Source of the DNA: Lichtheimia corymbifera B2541 | Taxonomy: Eukaryota > Mucoromycota > Mucoromycetes > Mucorales > Lichtheimiaceae | DNA: 64,000 bases | Direction of reading: 5' to 3' | Assembly (NCBI GenBank): GCA_000697475.1 | Contig: JNEU01001093.1 | Location: 23,560 to 87,559 of the forward strand | Shown: piece by piece, positions 49,171 through 61,060 of the stretch | How positions within the stretch are numbered: the first letter of the stretch is position 1 | Layout of the letters: each line of letters opens with the position of its first letter | Notes under the pieces: generated by a model | The model's database searches: none | What the model saw: only the letters and a program-made list of their open reading frames with translations | What the model was told of the DNA's origin: nothing | Translations under genes and position numbers: made by a program

Positions 49171-51758
49171 CTAGCTTGATTTACCGGCATCTTCCCTAAG
49201 GGTGACGGTCCGGTTGACCACAAGACGAGAAATAGCTTCCTTTGTATTGCCTGCAACCACCTTTGCGACATCCAATTCGGTATCATAGTCAAGGCAGAAA
49301 TAGCCTGTACGCACAAACTGCCATCGCATGCTTTCTTTGTTATGGCCTTCGGTGTTCTTGATCCATTCTTCAATCTGCGAGTAAATGCCAACAGTAGCCA
49401 AAGCGCCCTTGACCACCTGAAGCGAATCGGGGTTGATATCATTCAAGAAACCGCCTTCAGCATCATCAGGATTGGCATGCTTGAAAAGAGGTTCGTACAA
49501 GCGCACTTCGTCAAGTTTGACAGGAGATCCATGTGCAGGTGCTTCACCCACCCAGTGAATATAGGTCTTTGGCTTTTTGAATTCGCCCTCGTTTTCATAG
49601 CGGCACACAAGCTCAGTCACCTTGCCATTGGCATCCTTCTTCACCTGAACGCACTTTACAGGGCGAGGAACATGCAAAAGACCCACTGATTTGCCTGGAG
49701 CAAGACGGTAATAATCTTTGGAATCCACTTCACGGAAATCGGAAGAATCAATGTAAAAGGTGTTGGTGAAAGGAACCTTGTATTCGCCAAATTCGGGTTT
49801 GCGAGGCATGTTGGGGACTTGCACCCATTCCAAATAATCATCCGCCAAGTTCTCAATGGTCACCTTGATAGGATCCATCACAACCATGGTACGGGGTGCC
49901 GTCTTATCAAGATAATCGCGGACCTTGCTATCGAATCGTAAAACATCGATTGTGCTCTTGGCTGTAGTGACACCCAATTCCAATACGAAGCTGTTGATAG
50001 CTTCTGGTGGCACACCACGGCGTCGAATGCCGACCAAAGTATACATACGAGGATCATCCCTATTGATCAATCCGTCAATAACATTGTAAATACCTTTGAA
50101 TAAAGAGTAAGCTTACCATCCATGGACATAGTTGTTGGTAACGAGCTTAAGAATCTTTCTCTTGGACATGATGGTACCAGTGACATTCAAACGACCGTAT
50201 TCCCACTGCACAGGCTTGTACACCTCAACAGCATCACAAAGCCAGTAGTAACTCTCACGTGATTGTCTAAACTCGGTGGTGCAAAGCGAATGCGAAATGT
50301 TTTCAAAAGAGTCGACCAAGCAATGGGTGAAGTCGTAAGTAGGATAAATGCACCATTCAGAGCCAGTTCGGTGATGAGGAGTGAAAAGGACACGATAAGC
50401 GATCAAATCCCAGAACTGAGGGTTGCCACTCTCAAGATCCATCTTCATACGCAGAGTGATTTCACCTTCCTTGTAACGGCCTTCCTTCATCTTTTGGAAT
50501 TGTTCAAGTGTTTCTTCAATAGGACGGTCACGATGGACACAAGCGGTACGGGCACCACCATTATCACCACCACGATGTGCGTGAATTTCTTCACCAGTAC
50601 ACTGACATGTGTAAGCAAGACCCTTCTTGATCAGCTTGACAGCAAGATCGTACAACTCGTGGAAATAATCGCTGGAATAAGTGATCTTGAAAGGTTCAAA
50701 GCCCAACCACTTTACGGTCTCCAAGATGGACAAAAAGTACTTTTCTTCCTCTGCCTCGGGATTCGTATCATCGTATCTCAAATAGCAAACACCATTGTGT
50801 GCCTTGGCATAACCAAAGTTGACATTGATGGCCTTAGCGTGTCCAATATGCAAGTAGCCATTAGGTTCAGGAGGGAAACGAGTGTACACCTTGCCACCAG
50901 TAGCCTTCAAGTGTTCTTCCATCAATTCAGGCTTAATCTGCTTGTTGCCGCCGGGCTTATGAAGCTTTGCAAGTTCGCCTTCGAAAAAGATCTTGGACAA
51001 ATCCACTTCCTTGGTCTCTTCCTTCTTCTTTTGCTGCTGCTGCTGCTTGGCAGGCTCCTTCTTCTCTTTCTTCTTCTTTTGAGGAGCATCACGTTCATCC
51101 TTAGGACCCAACAATGCAAGGAATTGAGCCTCGACTTCGTTCTTCACGCTGACACCGTCTGCCCATCGAAGCTCAGGTATCTTACGAGTAGTTGCCAATG
51201 TAGGACCGAGTAAACGATAACGATTGGTGATAAGGTTCTCTTTGTTGGATTCAATGTACTTGGCAACGGCATCCTTGATTTGCTCAGGGGTGACAACAAC
51301 ACCTATTTCGACATATATCAATAAACAATTATCCTCCATATTTGATCCATTGATCTTACCAACACCGGCAGCAGTATTGAATTCCTCCTTGTTGATAGGT
51401 TCCTGGACGTCTTCGACATACTTGATCGCAGCTAGAAAAACACGAACAACGTGTGTCAACATGGTCCTATACCAACCCATATATATATACTCCACGCATA
51501 CATACCTGACACCTGATCAGCCGTCTTCAAATCGCCAGCCATGATGCTGTTGACAATGTAAGCACGGTGGGGAAGAGCATCCTTGGTAATGGTGGACGCG
51601 AGTTGATACAGCAAGTTGCCTCGATCCTTGTCACAACCAGAGTCGCGGACATTGGCTTCGTCAATGACAGCCTCGAGGAGTGGTGCAAGCTTTTTGTTCT
51701 TGACAGTGTCCTTGGCCTTCTGTTCAGAAAGACCAATTTTGACAAAGACGGCTTCCAT
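49171..51758 (-). CDS. QARS1/GLN4: Cytosolic glutaminyl-tRNA synthetase
   Basis: Class I synthetase of roughly 800 residues, four or five exons. The eukaryote-specific N-terminal domain (MEAVFVKIGLSEQKAKDTV) and a Lys/Gln-rich linker (KKKKEKKEPAKQQQQQ) precede the catalytic domain. Signature sequences are RFPPEPNGYLHIGHAKAI (HIGH), CYLRYDDTNPEAEEEKYF, TYDFTHCLVDSFENISHSL and the KMSKS-type TIMSKRKI. The anticodon-binding beta-barrel domains fill the C-terminal third and end at DAGKSS. It charges tRNA-Gln in the cytosol. One intron (51359-51303, 57 nt) has no in-frame stop and is a multiple of three, so retention would add 19 residues to the N-terminal domain; splicing gives the continuous GVGVVVTPEQI. 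Confidence 0.95.
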
Positions 51759-52813
51759 AGGGAAATAACGGGTAGTGGTGGAGGAGAAAAAAGAATATTG
51801 TGGTCAGCCTGAAGCAGCGCCGCTGTCAAGTTGGGATTTTGGGACAAAGCAATCGTGACTCACTTCGGCCACGGGATTCAACCTCTTCTTTACTGCTGCT
51901 GCGGTTCTTATCAAAAGGTGATAAGCAGAGCCATAATCATCCCCCAGTAAGCACCTTGACTCAACATTACAAATATTAAATACTACTTGCATCTGGTCAT
52001 GCCTTGGGTTGACATGCTGGAATTCCCATATAACAATGAACGACGAACTCCTTATCCATGCTTTTGAAACCCCCGCTTTCATTATGAAGAGGATAATAAA
52101 GATGTTTACAATGAACCTTGTCATTTGATCCTGAAAAAGTACCCAACCAAACGCTTAATCCTACAGTCATTATTACCCAAAAAAGACACAGCACCTTCTT
52201 TTTGGGCTATCAAACTATCACCTATAATGGCTCTTTGACCCATTCTTTCTATACCTATGATGACTGCTATGGCGCCTATACATGACGTTCATGCTTATGC
52301 GTGCCTTTGATAGATGATGACATGATGAATAATGGTGCTACCTCAAGGATGAGAGAAATAATGATCACTTCCATTTTACAAATGATTTGGCATCCTCTCA
52401 GGAGCTATATCTGTAGTAAAAAAGCCTTTACGGTCAGCGGACAGAGGCAAAGGGCGTGTGGTTGCCTTGTGATTGTTGTTGCTGGGTAATTGTTGTTCCC
52501 ATGGTACCAACATTTTTATTGCCTGATATTGACCAAACGACAGACAATCATAGCGATTATCCATGCAACCAGAATCTTTATTAAGAAAAGGATGAATGAG
52601 GTGTAATTGGAGACTACCAATGTATCAACTGATGCGTAAACCGATACGCCGTCTGACTTGTGCTACATCACATTGGCTGTCTTTGGTGAATTTCGCATGA
52701 CGAGATTGATGGTGAGTCGTGTTTTTCTTGTCTGTGCTCCCCCAGCATTAACTACCTTTTATTAAGTCTTCCCTCTATATTAACAGCACTAGTCAACAAG
52801 TCGCATTGCCATA
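51759..52813. other. Divergent intergenic region
   Basis: About 1 kb between divergent GlnRS and MPO1 genes. Several short open frames show no protein-like character. No RNA gene or repeat is recognised. Confidence 0.45.
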
Positions 52814-53574
52814 ATGCCGCTCTCCGATGTCTTTAATCTAAAGAAGCAGCTCATTGCATATGGTTCTCATCACAACAACAAGGTCAATGTCGCTATTCAC
52901 ATGGTCTTTGTCCCCACCATTTTCTGGACTGGTAATGTCGAAGCTACTATACAACTCCCAAGCATAAACAAACTCATTCTTTTTAGCTCTTGTCTTTGGT
53001 GCCAAAACGGGACCTCTTGTGAGCACTGCTGGTTTACCCAAGGTACTCAAGGACGTTGGACCCAACCTTAGCTTCTTCACTGTTGCCGGTTACAGTCTTT
53101 ACTATACAATCCTGGACCCTGTCGCATCCGTAAGTAATCCAATGTCTGTGTATGGATCATATGCTGACTAGCGTTCTTTACTAGTTGTTGTATGCTCCTC
53201 TATTGTATGGCATGTGCTATTCAGCTACTCGTTTCGAGAAAACCAATCCCAATGCCATGAAGATTGCCTTGGCAGGTCATATTGTTGCATGGATCTTCCA
53301 ATTCATTGGTCATGGTGTGGCAGAAAAACGTCGTCCCAAGCTCGTGGATAATTTGGTACAAGGTTAGTAATAGCGTAGTATGATGCATGATATAGTAGTC
53401 TTTTTCTGATGGCTTCTTCATTCTCCTTTAGCTCTTGTCTCTGCCCCTTACTTTGTCTTTTTTGAAGTCTTGTTTGCCCTTGGTTACCGCCCTTCGCTTC
53501 GTAAACAAGTTGAGGTCGAGGTCCAAAAGGACATTGCCGAGTTCCGCGCCAAGCAGGAAAAGAAAGCTCAATAA
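52814..53574 (+). CDS. MPO1: MPO1-like (DUF962) ER membrane dioxygenase
   Basis: Four exons encode about 200 residues with several membrane helices. The N-terminal motif AYGSHHNNKVNVAIHMVFVP and the later AGHIVAWIFQFIGHGVAEKR carry the conserved His residues of the family. Yeast Mpo1 (Ygl010w) is an Fe2+-dependent dioxygenase of the ER that shortens 2-hydroxy fatty acids (alpha-oxidation) made during phytosphingosine breakdown. The C-terminus is charged and ends KQEKKAQ, an ER-retention-like basic tail. Introns lie after VPTIFWT, after DPVAS and after LVDNLVQ. The start is preceded by a pyrimidine-rich leader. Confidence 0.92.
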
Positions 53575-53837
53575 ACCATGTGGAACCGTTTCGTGTAACA
53601 GAGTAGTATCTGCTGTAATCAAATAAACTTTACTGACAAACAAATCAACTTTGCCCGGGGTGAAATGAAAGGAAAAAAATATACTACGTGTAATAACATA
53701 ATGAATAAGTAGTGTGTGAGTGAGAGAGGTGTGAATAGTACGTGTACTAAAATGAAGCTAAGTTACAGGGTGGGGTAGTTGTTGAAATTGGGAGTGTGGG
53801 TGGGAATATTGATGCATGTCTTTTACACACAATGCTT

Positions 53838-54989
53838 TTATCCGTAATGCCATTGTTGTTGTTGTTGTTGCTGTTGAGCGGGAATCTGTGCATGTTGCAT
53901 AGATGGCGATGCCACCTGATGTTTACCAGGTTGTACATTATTGCTCTCATTCTCATCGTATGCATTAGGTGGAGAATAAACAACGTTGGATGGAGCAGCA
54001 CCAGCGGCACCAGCGGCACCAACAGCACCAGCGGCAACCATGGCTTGTCCTGGAATGGGTGATGCCACTTGTTGTTCAGGTTGCATGGCGTAAGGGTCGT
54101 AATAAGGTTGCTGGTCATAGTATTGTTGCTGTTGTGGTGGTGGAGCAGTGTAATAGGCACCTGAGATTGCAGCATCGGGATAAGTCATGGCAGGAGTGAC
54201 AGCTTGAGACGACATGGGAGGTGAATAATATGCATCCATTGCAGCTGCTGGAGGGGGTTGAGGTGAATATCCACCATTATGGTAATACTGGTCATCGTAA
54301 TGGCCTTGATTATGATGGATATCGCCTGCAGCTGCAACAGCAGCAGCTGCCATTGCAGGAGAAGGTCTCGCCTCGTACATGTTATCGCTGTTGCCATTGG
54401 TATTATTACCGCCATTGTTATACTGGAATCGATCAGCACGTTGTTGATGTCTTTTTCTACGACGAACAAAGAGAAGAGCACCAACAAGAGCACCCACAGC
54501 TACAACACCACCCACGACAGATCCTGCGACAATAGCAGTGGTGTTGTCACCATCATCACCCGATTTGGGACTAGCGGTACTAGAGGAAGAAGCCGAGGAA
54601 GATGTTACTGAATCAGTGGACGAGGAAGAATCGTTATCATCTGTTTTGGATGATGTAGGTGTTGGTTCCTTAGAGGAAGTGGATGACGGTTGTTCCTTTG
54701 ACTTTGAGCTTGGCGTCGGATTACTCGATGATTGAGGTGTGCTTGGTTCAGCAGACGACGAAGGCTGGGGTGCATTAGAGCTGGTAGGATCGGCAGATGA
54801 TGTTGGTAGTGCTGAATTATCTGATGTTGCTGAGGCTGTATCTGATGTCGAGGAACCCACTTCAGAAGAGGATGATTTATCGCCATCATTATCAGGACAC
54901 CAGATGAAACAAAAAGCCTCTGCTTGAGTAGCTAGTAATGCTATCAATATGAACGATATCCAGATAATCTCGGTTGCTCTAAGCCGCAT
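53838..54989 (-). CDS. Single-pass Ser/Thr-rich membrane protein, Mid2/WSC-like wall sensor
   Basis: Intronless, 383 residues. The protein has a signal peptide (ISFILIALLATQAEAFCF), a Ser/Thr/Pro-rich ectodomain of about 120 residues likely to be heavily O-mannosylated, one membrane helix (AIVAGSVVGGVVAVGALVGA) and a basic stop-transfer (RRRKRHQQR). The cytosolic tail is rich in Asn, Tyr, Ala, Pro and Gln, with an Ala-Gly repeat and a poly-Gln run before the end WHYG. The architecture matches fungal cell-wall stress sensors (Mid2/Mtl1, Wsc), but the Cys-rich WSC domain is absent, so Mid2-like or a general mucin-like receptor is the better reading. No homologue-specific motif is seen. Confidence 0.7.
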   Translation of the reverse strand: MRLRATEIIWISFILIALLATQAEAFCFIWCPDNDGDKSSSSEVGSSTSDTASATSDNSALPTSSADPTSSNAPQPSSSAEPSTPQSSSNPTPSSKSKEQPSSTSSKEPTPTSSKTDDNDSSSSTDSVTSSSASSSSTASPKSGDDGDNTTAIVAGSVVGGVVAVGALVGALLFVRRRKRHQQRADRFQYNNGGNNTNGNSDNMYEARPSPAMAAAAVAAAGDIHHNQGHYDDQYYHNGGYSPQPPPAAAMDAYYSPPMSSQAVTPAMTYPDAAISGAYYTAPPPQQQQYYDQQPYYDPYAMQPEQQVASPIPGQAMVAAGAVGAAGAAGAAPSNVVYSPPNAYDENESNNVQPGKHQVASPSMQHAQIPAQQQQQQQQWHYG

Positions 54990-55552
54990 TATACAATCGA
55001 ATAAATAAAGGAATGGTTTGGGAACAGGAGACTAAAAGAGTGATGAAGGGAAATAAAAGAAAGAAGAAAGGAGGGAGAGAATATCAAGAAGGAGAGAGAG
55101 AAAGAGAGCAAAAGATTCGGTGAGCATGTGTAATTAAAATTCGGAAGGCTACTATGATTTGGATCACCGTCAACAGCGTGGCACAAGCACTATTAATTGA
55201 ATTGAGGACTTTTTTTGTCGGCCCTGTATTCAGGCATCCCCGACCGATCGTACGTGCCTTATTACATGTGAGAGACCCCAACGCTCCACACTCATCTTTA
55301 TCTAAAAGGTCATTGACCCATCCATTCTCATCGTGTCTTATGGGATATCATTATCATCTTTATATATACACATACAAGTAAAATGTTATCTTTGTGCAGA
55401 ATGTTATCGCGGAGAGGGGTTGACAATACATGTGGTTGATGGTAATCAGTATAAAAAAAAGACCGCGTGGGTGCGCTCGCCACTATCCCTAAAGAGGTAT
55501 TTTCTTTCTTTTCCTCTCTTCATTCATTCCGCAAACTCTTGTCACGCAAGCG
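54990..55552. other. Intergenic region
   Basis: A purine-rich (GAAAGA/GAGAGA) stretch at about 55055-55110 is the leader or promoter of the minus-strand sensor gene. The remainder up to 55552 is the 3' flank of the Tag1-like gene. No other feature is seen. Confidence 0.45.
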
Positions 55553-58355
55553 TCAAAATCCTTTGTTGACCGTAGCAGTAAGGTTGTTGCGCTTGTATCG
55601 TAAATCTTGCAAAACCAAGTCGTCGATCTGGATAGTAACAATGCTGTCGATGGATAATTCGATTTCCCCACCCAGGGCCTTTTTAATCATGTCAAGTCCA
55701 AGTTTCTTTGTCATGACGGGTATCTTTGGTGTTTGGACCGTGATGGCTGAGCAATTGTCGGCTGCTGTGTTGCTGCTGCTACAAAGCAGTGGTGGTAACA
55801 TCACAGGCTCTGTCCAACCTTCGCCTGGATCGTGAAAGTTAGCGTGTGCTGTACCAATCTCGGTTGTCTCGTACACTGCTGTTGCATTAAGCTGGATCAT
55901 CTCTAGCCTAATATGGCTGAAAGGATTTCGTAACCATAAAACCGCTGTTGACGATAAGACATTCATTTGCATGGCTGCAAGCAGAGGAGGCTCATCAAAT
56001 AATGGCGGGACTACTGTAAATTCCATGCTACGCACCAGTGGCAATAAGAGATCAGAAAGGGTCGCATTGGGATGCCGTCCCGAGATGGTGAGTGGCGTAT
56101 CCGCTTCGGCTATAGTGTGCATTGATCCACAGCAGCATGTGAGTACAACAGGTCACTTTTTGCATGTGTTGTGAACACACAGATAAATTTCAGACTTACC
56201 CGAAATGTATTTCCCAATATAATCCACCACTGGAACTGGGTTATCAGCAAAAAGCCGACCCCGAGTTGACATCTTGTTGCTTGTATTGGCATCAAGTTTC
56301 AGCTCTTGTAATATAATCTCGCCAATGATTTGTCCACCAAACTCGAGAGAAAAATGTATCAAGCCCATATTCACTTGCACGTCAGAGGGGTTCATGATCT
56401 CCAACTCGGACTGTATATAAAGTGCATCGGTAGCACCATGCTCCAATGAGATGGATGTCACGCGAGGTGGTGGGTCCTGCATGCCGTTCATGCCTAAGAA
56501 TAATGCAATATTTACTATTTATTGATTCATGTTACATTTGCTTAACATGCGTACCTTGACTATCAATCTGCCCTTTAAATTCAAGATCATGTATTGTCAA
56601 GTGACCAAAAGCACTATCCACCATAGCATCGGCTGTACCACGAACATAAACAGTGCCTCGTTTGCCATTGAATATCTTGCCAATAAACTTTTGAAACTCG
56701 TCATCCTTGCCAGGCATCACTGTAAAGGGCGCACGTGTTATCCTTGAAGTCACTTTGAGCATCCCTCGTGGCAAGTCATCGTCTTCGGTCGTGTGAGCAG
56801 GTGATGGCTTATTGGGGACGAGTTTGCCGAATGGTTCCTTAGAATCAGCTTCCAAGTATAAGAAAACGCGAGGATAGATTTCAGTGACATTGATCGAAAA
56901 CTGCATCTCATCCGGCTTTTGAAGCATGGCAGCAATGTCAGCGGAAATGACAGGTCGGCCGCTGTCTGAAAAGTCGATTTTGATATTGCTCAACTCAAGC
57001 GACCGGATCAAATCACTTTGTTTGGTGCCAGGAAAAGGGATCTCGAGTGTCAATGATTGTAGTGCCTTTCGTAACCATGGAGGTGTTGTTGAAGATGAGG
57101 ATTCTTGCGGTTCATCGTCAGGTCCAAACGGGCTGCCACGCACATGTACGATACTGGTGTTGCCATGCAGATAACTTGATAGGAACCTATCCATCAACTC
57201 TTTTCCTTGTCGATCATTGTTGCTCATTGGAATGGTGCGTCCATGGATATCAAAGACATTGTTTTGCTGGCCAAGTAAACTTGCATCCTCAGCACGTACT
57301 ACGGCGATAAGCTTGTCGTTGCCATGGTCGTTTGGCAAATAGATCCCAAAATCCACATCACCAAGTCGCAAGCTCAATGTGCTCGATGGATTATAGATTT
57401 CAACAGCACCTCCAAGCGCAATACCACCACGAGGATGTGTTCCAGGGAATTCAACCGATTGCAAACTTGCTTGCTTGAGCCCATCCATCCCTACAATAAT
57501 CATAAATCAGTATATTAACAAGTCAAGGAGTTATACTTTCATCTCACCTTCCAGTGTTACTTGCTTGTCAAAATCCACCTTTGCACTAAACCAACCCAAC
57601 TGAAGACGAACTGGACCAGTCAATTGCCAAGCTACTTGTTTGGAAGCCACTGCATCTTGAGCGAAAAGCATGAGTTCCTTGTCATTATCCACGATGAAGC
57701 GAGTGATGAAATCAAATGGTGTCGATCTTGAATCAGATGATAATTCAAGGGGTGGCAAATGGATTGTTCCCATGGCTGCGTGATCAGCTGTTGATTGACT
57801 GCCGATGATGAAGGACGATGGTGCATGGTATACAAGTAGTGCTGAATGTCCAATTCCAATGCTCCCCAATATCCATGCTGCTGTTGATGCCAATGTATAT
57901 GCTTGGTCACGAAGAGTGATGCTTCCTGCTACATGCATTGCAAGCACATTGATGTTGTCTTCTTGTGTAGCATTGACAATAGATGCTTCTTTGAGATCAA
58001 ATATCACACCGGTCTCGAATGAACGTTGTGCAAACTCGGGCGTCATAATGAGCAATATCAACACTGCCACGCATGATAGAACCATAACAAGGATGAAGAT
58101 AACGCATATCGGTAAGCGCCATGGTCCACCAGGTCCTAACGAATCCTCATTCTCTTGGCCATCCTGATTGAGTCGGTCGTCATGATCCATTGAGCCTTCC
58201 GGAACTGATATTGAGCCATAATTGCCGTTCGCTCGAGTCTTATCTTTGCGTTGTAAATGGGTATCGTCATTGTCGTCTTGCTCAAATGCTGGATTATGTA
58301 CTGAAATGGAGGATGACGAAGGTTCCCCAGTAGGGGTGCTACCACGGGAAGGCAT
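55553..58355 (-). CDS. Tag1-like vacuolar membrane protein (DUF3712 repeats)
   Basis: Four or five exons encode roughly 870 residues. After a polar N-terminus of about 85 residues comes one membrane helix (CVIFILVMVLSCVAVLILLI), followed by a large lumenal part built of repeated LEA/DUF3712-like beta domains (for example AVEIYNPSSTLSLRLGDVDFGIYL and LEIMNPSDVQVNMGLIHFSL). Several NxS/T sites fit lumenal exposure. The layout agrees with yeast Tag1 (Ylr173w), a vacuolar protein that helps end starvation-induced autophagy. Start MPSRGSTP at 58355 and stop at 55553 (VNKGF). Exon breaks lie near EGMDG (about 57540), QGMNG (about 56530) and about 56200-56120. The family call is from architecture and the DUF3712-type NPS motifs, not a full alignment. 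Confidence 0.78.
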
Positions 58356-59452
58356 AGTAGAGGTGGAAAAGCATGAACGCTAGGTAACCAAAGAAACCCC
58401 ACATCGGCGTACAAAATCCTGGTGATGTGCAGTAACGTGACCCCTCCCTCCACCGAAACTTTGTTCCAATAAATCATGGCTATAAAGCTTTATTATCTCT
58501 ATAAACTTTATTGTGTTATCTGCTAGATTGATGTTTGCTCATGTGAACTAGAATGGCATAACTATGGTGTAGTTTTGTCGTAGATAATGGCAACAACTTG
58601 ATATGCGTCAGAATCATTTTCGTCAAAAGATCTCACTGTTGATGCGGTGCGGATGTTTTGGACTGTTGCTGAATGCTGTTCTAATCCCCACATTATCCCG
58701 CTTCCACTCGTTGGTGCAGTGTAGTGTTGCAATTACGTGGTTTTCATCACATGTTGCCTATATAGTAAGCTGCACATGAGAATGGTAGATCGAACGTGCA
58801 TGTATAAGTTGTAAACTTACCGTAATCAACTCAATGAAAATCAATCGACAGTCTTCAGGGAAGCCATTATGTCACCCGTGTGCGGGCTGTAGTTACCCAT
58901 GTTCATCTGCTACAGCCTTATAGATGCATCTCAGGAGGTAGCTACATCAAAAGGAATACGAGTATGTGGATCATTAAGCGAGAGCACTAGGTTTTACCTT
59001 ATTAAAGGAGCCAAAATCATAATGACAACATTAGTAAAGAGAGTACAGTAGGACGACAATGAGTCGCTAAATATCATCGCAAAGATTAGTACACAAAGGA
59101 TGATGTATCCACCATGGCATACTCACCTGAACTTGGGCTTTAAAGCTGCCGACAAACGGAGAGTGACATGTGTGATGGAAGAAAAGAGGCGTGTGGGAGT
59201 GAAATGATGGGCGACGACATCTTTTATTTGCATGATGCTGGGCGTGGGTATTTCTGTGGTTCACAACGAGTGATAAAATGTTTGTTGGAGATGGTGATGA
59301 GCTCATAGATTAATGGATCAACTTCACAAGTAAGGGTCTTGGTGTGATTGATTGTTCATGCATACATATATCAAGTCAATATAGGAAGGAACAACATTGT
59401 TTATTGAATAAGCTACGAGTGAATCACATAGAGGGTAACAGGGATCATTGTG
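58356..59452. other. Intergenic region
   Basis: About 1.1 kb upstream of the Tag1-like gene. Only short, unconvincing frames are present (one at 59067-59306, minus). No RNA gene or repeat is recognised. Confidence 0.45.
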
Positions 59453-59777
59453 TCATTGTATTCTTGGTTGCTGCCACCATAAACATCCTTCATCCACGAT
59501 TGTCAAATAGCCGCTGCATGCATTGACTCGATATTCCAAATATCCTTCATGGGTAAACAGCCTTTCCTCCAATCCATCATCATCCTCAGCTGTATCCATG
59601 TGATATGATCCATCACTCCTGCTGGCGGCATCCCAAGTAATATTCCAGGACTCATTATCGCTGCACTTGATCGCATCCATCCAGCATAGCCATTGCAATC
59701 CCAACATTGCTGCTGATATGCTTCCATTTCCATCCGGCTGTTGGTCTACCTCGCCCTTAGTAATTTTCCATCACATC
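59453..59777 (-). CDS. Possible small protein or exon (low confidence)
   Basis: On the minus strand the frame ending at 59453 is open from about 59777 and is protein-like: acidic centre (HMDTAEDDDGLEERLF), then EYRVNACSGYLTIVDEGC and LWWQQPRIQ at the end, with four Cys and five or more Trp. The first in-frame Met is at 59707 (84 residues). A second frame overlaps it and is also open, and no clear 5' exon was found, so the start is undecided. No family is recognised. Confidence 0.3.
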
Positions 59778-59929
59778 TCCATCGGATGAAGATTGCTTGT
59801 ATTGTGGTGTATATGATATACGATATGGCATCACCATATGTATTGGAACAAGTTGCTACGCGTAAATAAAGCTGCTTCTATATAGCGACTATCGTAATAA
59901 AGGCTGCAAGGCGAGTTGCTGCAAGTAAA

Positions 59930-60181
59930 GAACGCTGTTGGAGACACAGGGCAAAGGCAATGCTAATAGCAGCTGGCTGATGAATGCTGTTGCGTTTGGT
60001 CGCGGCAGGGCAGTGTACAAGAGCGCGTGTGTAGTAGTAGAGTGACAAGGCTGTGAACGCTGTTCGAGGCAATGGAGTACAGACATTGCTAATAGCAACT
60101 GCTGGAATGAATGCTGTTACGATTGGTTGTGGCAGAAAGGGAACGTGCAGTGTCAAGCACTGCGGGTGTTGCTGTAGTGGG
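59930..60181. repeat. Imperfect 125-bp tandem duplication
   Basis: Two diverged copies start at 59930 and 60055, both opening GAACGCTGTT and sharing the later landmarks TGCTAATAGCA and ATGAATGCTGTT. It is non-coding as far as seen and lies just before the terminal repeat cluster. Confidence 0.65.
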
Positions 60182-60434
60182 GAGTGCACGCCGTGGAGCT
60201 TGCCATTCAGTCGAAGACAATCAGATCAAGACAGTTGTAGCATTGACATGACGGGGTCAAGCAGGACAATCGTTCGCTGGTGGTAGTTGTACTTGAATGC
60301 ATAAACAGTTGAGAATGGGAAGAAGAGGGAAATAGGAAATAAAGTGGGAGTGGAAGAGGTGGAAATTAAATCTGTCAGCCAGTCAGACATATCCATATAC
60401 TCTGATATCAATGCATGATATTGGGATTGCCTGT

Positions 60435-61060
60435 CTCGAACCTCAAACTTTCACACAATATGCTCTAGGACATGCAGAACAACTTTGTATTAATAAAGAA
60501 CCCACACTTCATTTGAAAATTTCGAAAGGGAGAGCATAATGTGGGATTTACTATAACGGACGAAAATTGGGAAAGCGCCGGATTTATGAAAAAGTCAATT
60601 AGTATGTAGTTTCTTGGGATTCCCCATCTCGCACTTGAAACTTGGTCAGATGGTTCTCTGGGACATGCTGATCAACACCATTCATTTAAAAAACGTATGG
60701 TTCATAATGAACATTTTGAATGCGGGCCAGTCCAAATGTAGGATAAAGTAGGGTCGGCGCTCCTGTTCCCCGAGATTGGCCACCTCGAACCTGAAACTTT
60801 CACACAACACCCTTTCGACCACGCCGAGCAATTTCGTTCTCATAAAGACCCCAGAGTTCATTATGAAAATCTTGCATGTAGGAGAGACGATGAATGGATG
60901 ATAACATAAATAGGGTGTACGGCCGTGCGCGCCGATATTGCTGGTGGGGACGTCGAAACTTGGTCAGACGGTGGGCTTCGACATGCTGATCAATATCGTT
61001 CTCATAAAGCCTTTACACATCATTATGGAATTTGGAGAAACAGGCACCTTTATGTTTTTA
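60435..61060 (+). repeat. Four diverged direct copies of an 85-bp, codon-aligned motif
   Basis: Copies begin near 60440, 60632, 60785 and 60948. Each has the pattern (G/C)AAACT-(about 30 nt)-GAnCAA-(about 15 nt)-AAA-(about 12 nt)-CAT. In the same reading frame the first gives LEPQTFTQYALGHAEQL, the second LALETWSDGSLGHADQH, the third LEPETFTQHPFDHAEQF and the fourth DVETWSDGGLRHADQY. Differences fall mostly in third codon positions and conservative changes, and the same motif recurs, in both orientations, inside the palindromic array to the right. Intervening sequence has stops, so no intact gene is present. Confidence 0.7.

Noticed and set aside
50263..51213. 316-codon + strand frame opposite GlnRS
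   Set aside because: It is the antisense shadow of the glutaminyl-tRNA synthetase coding exon.
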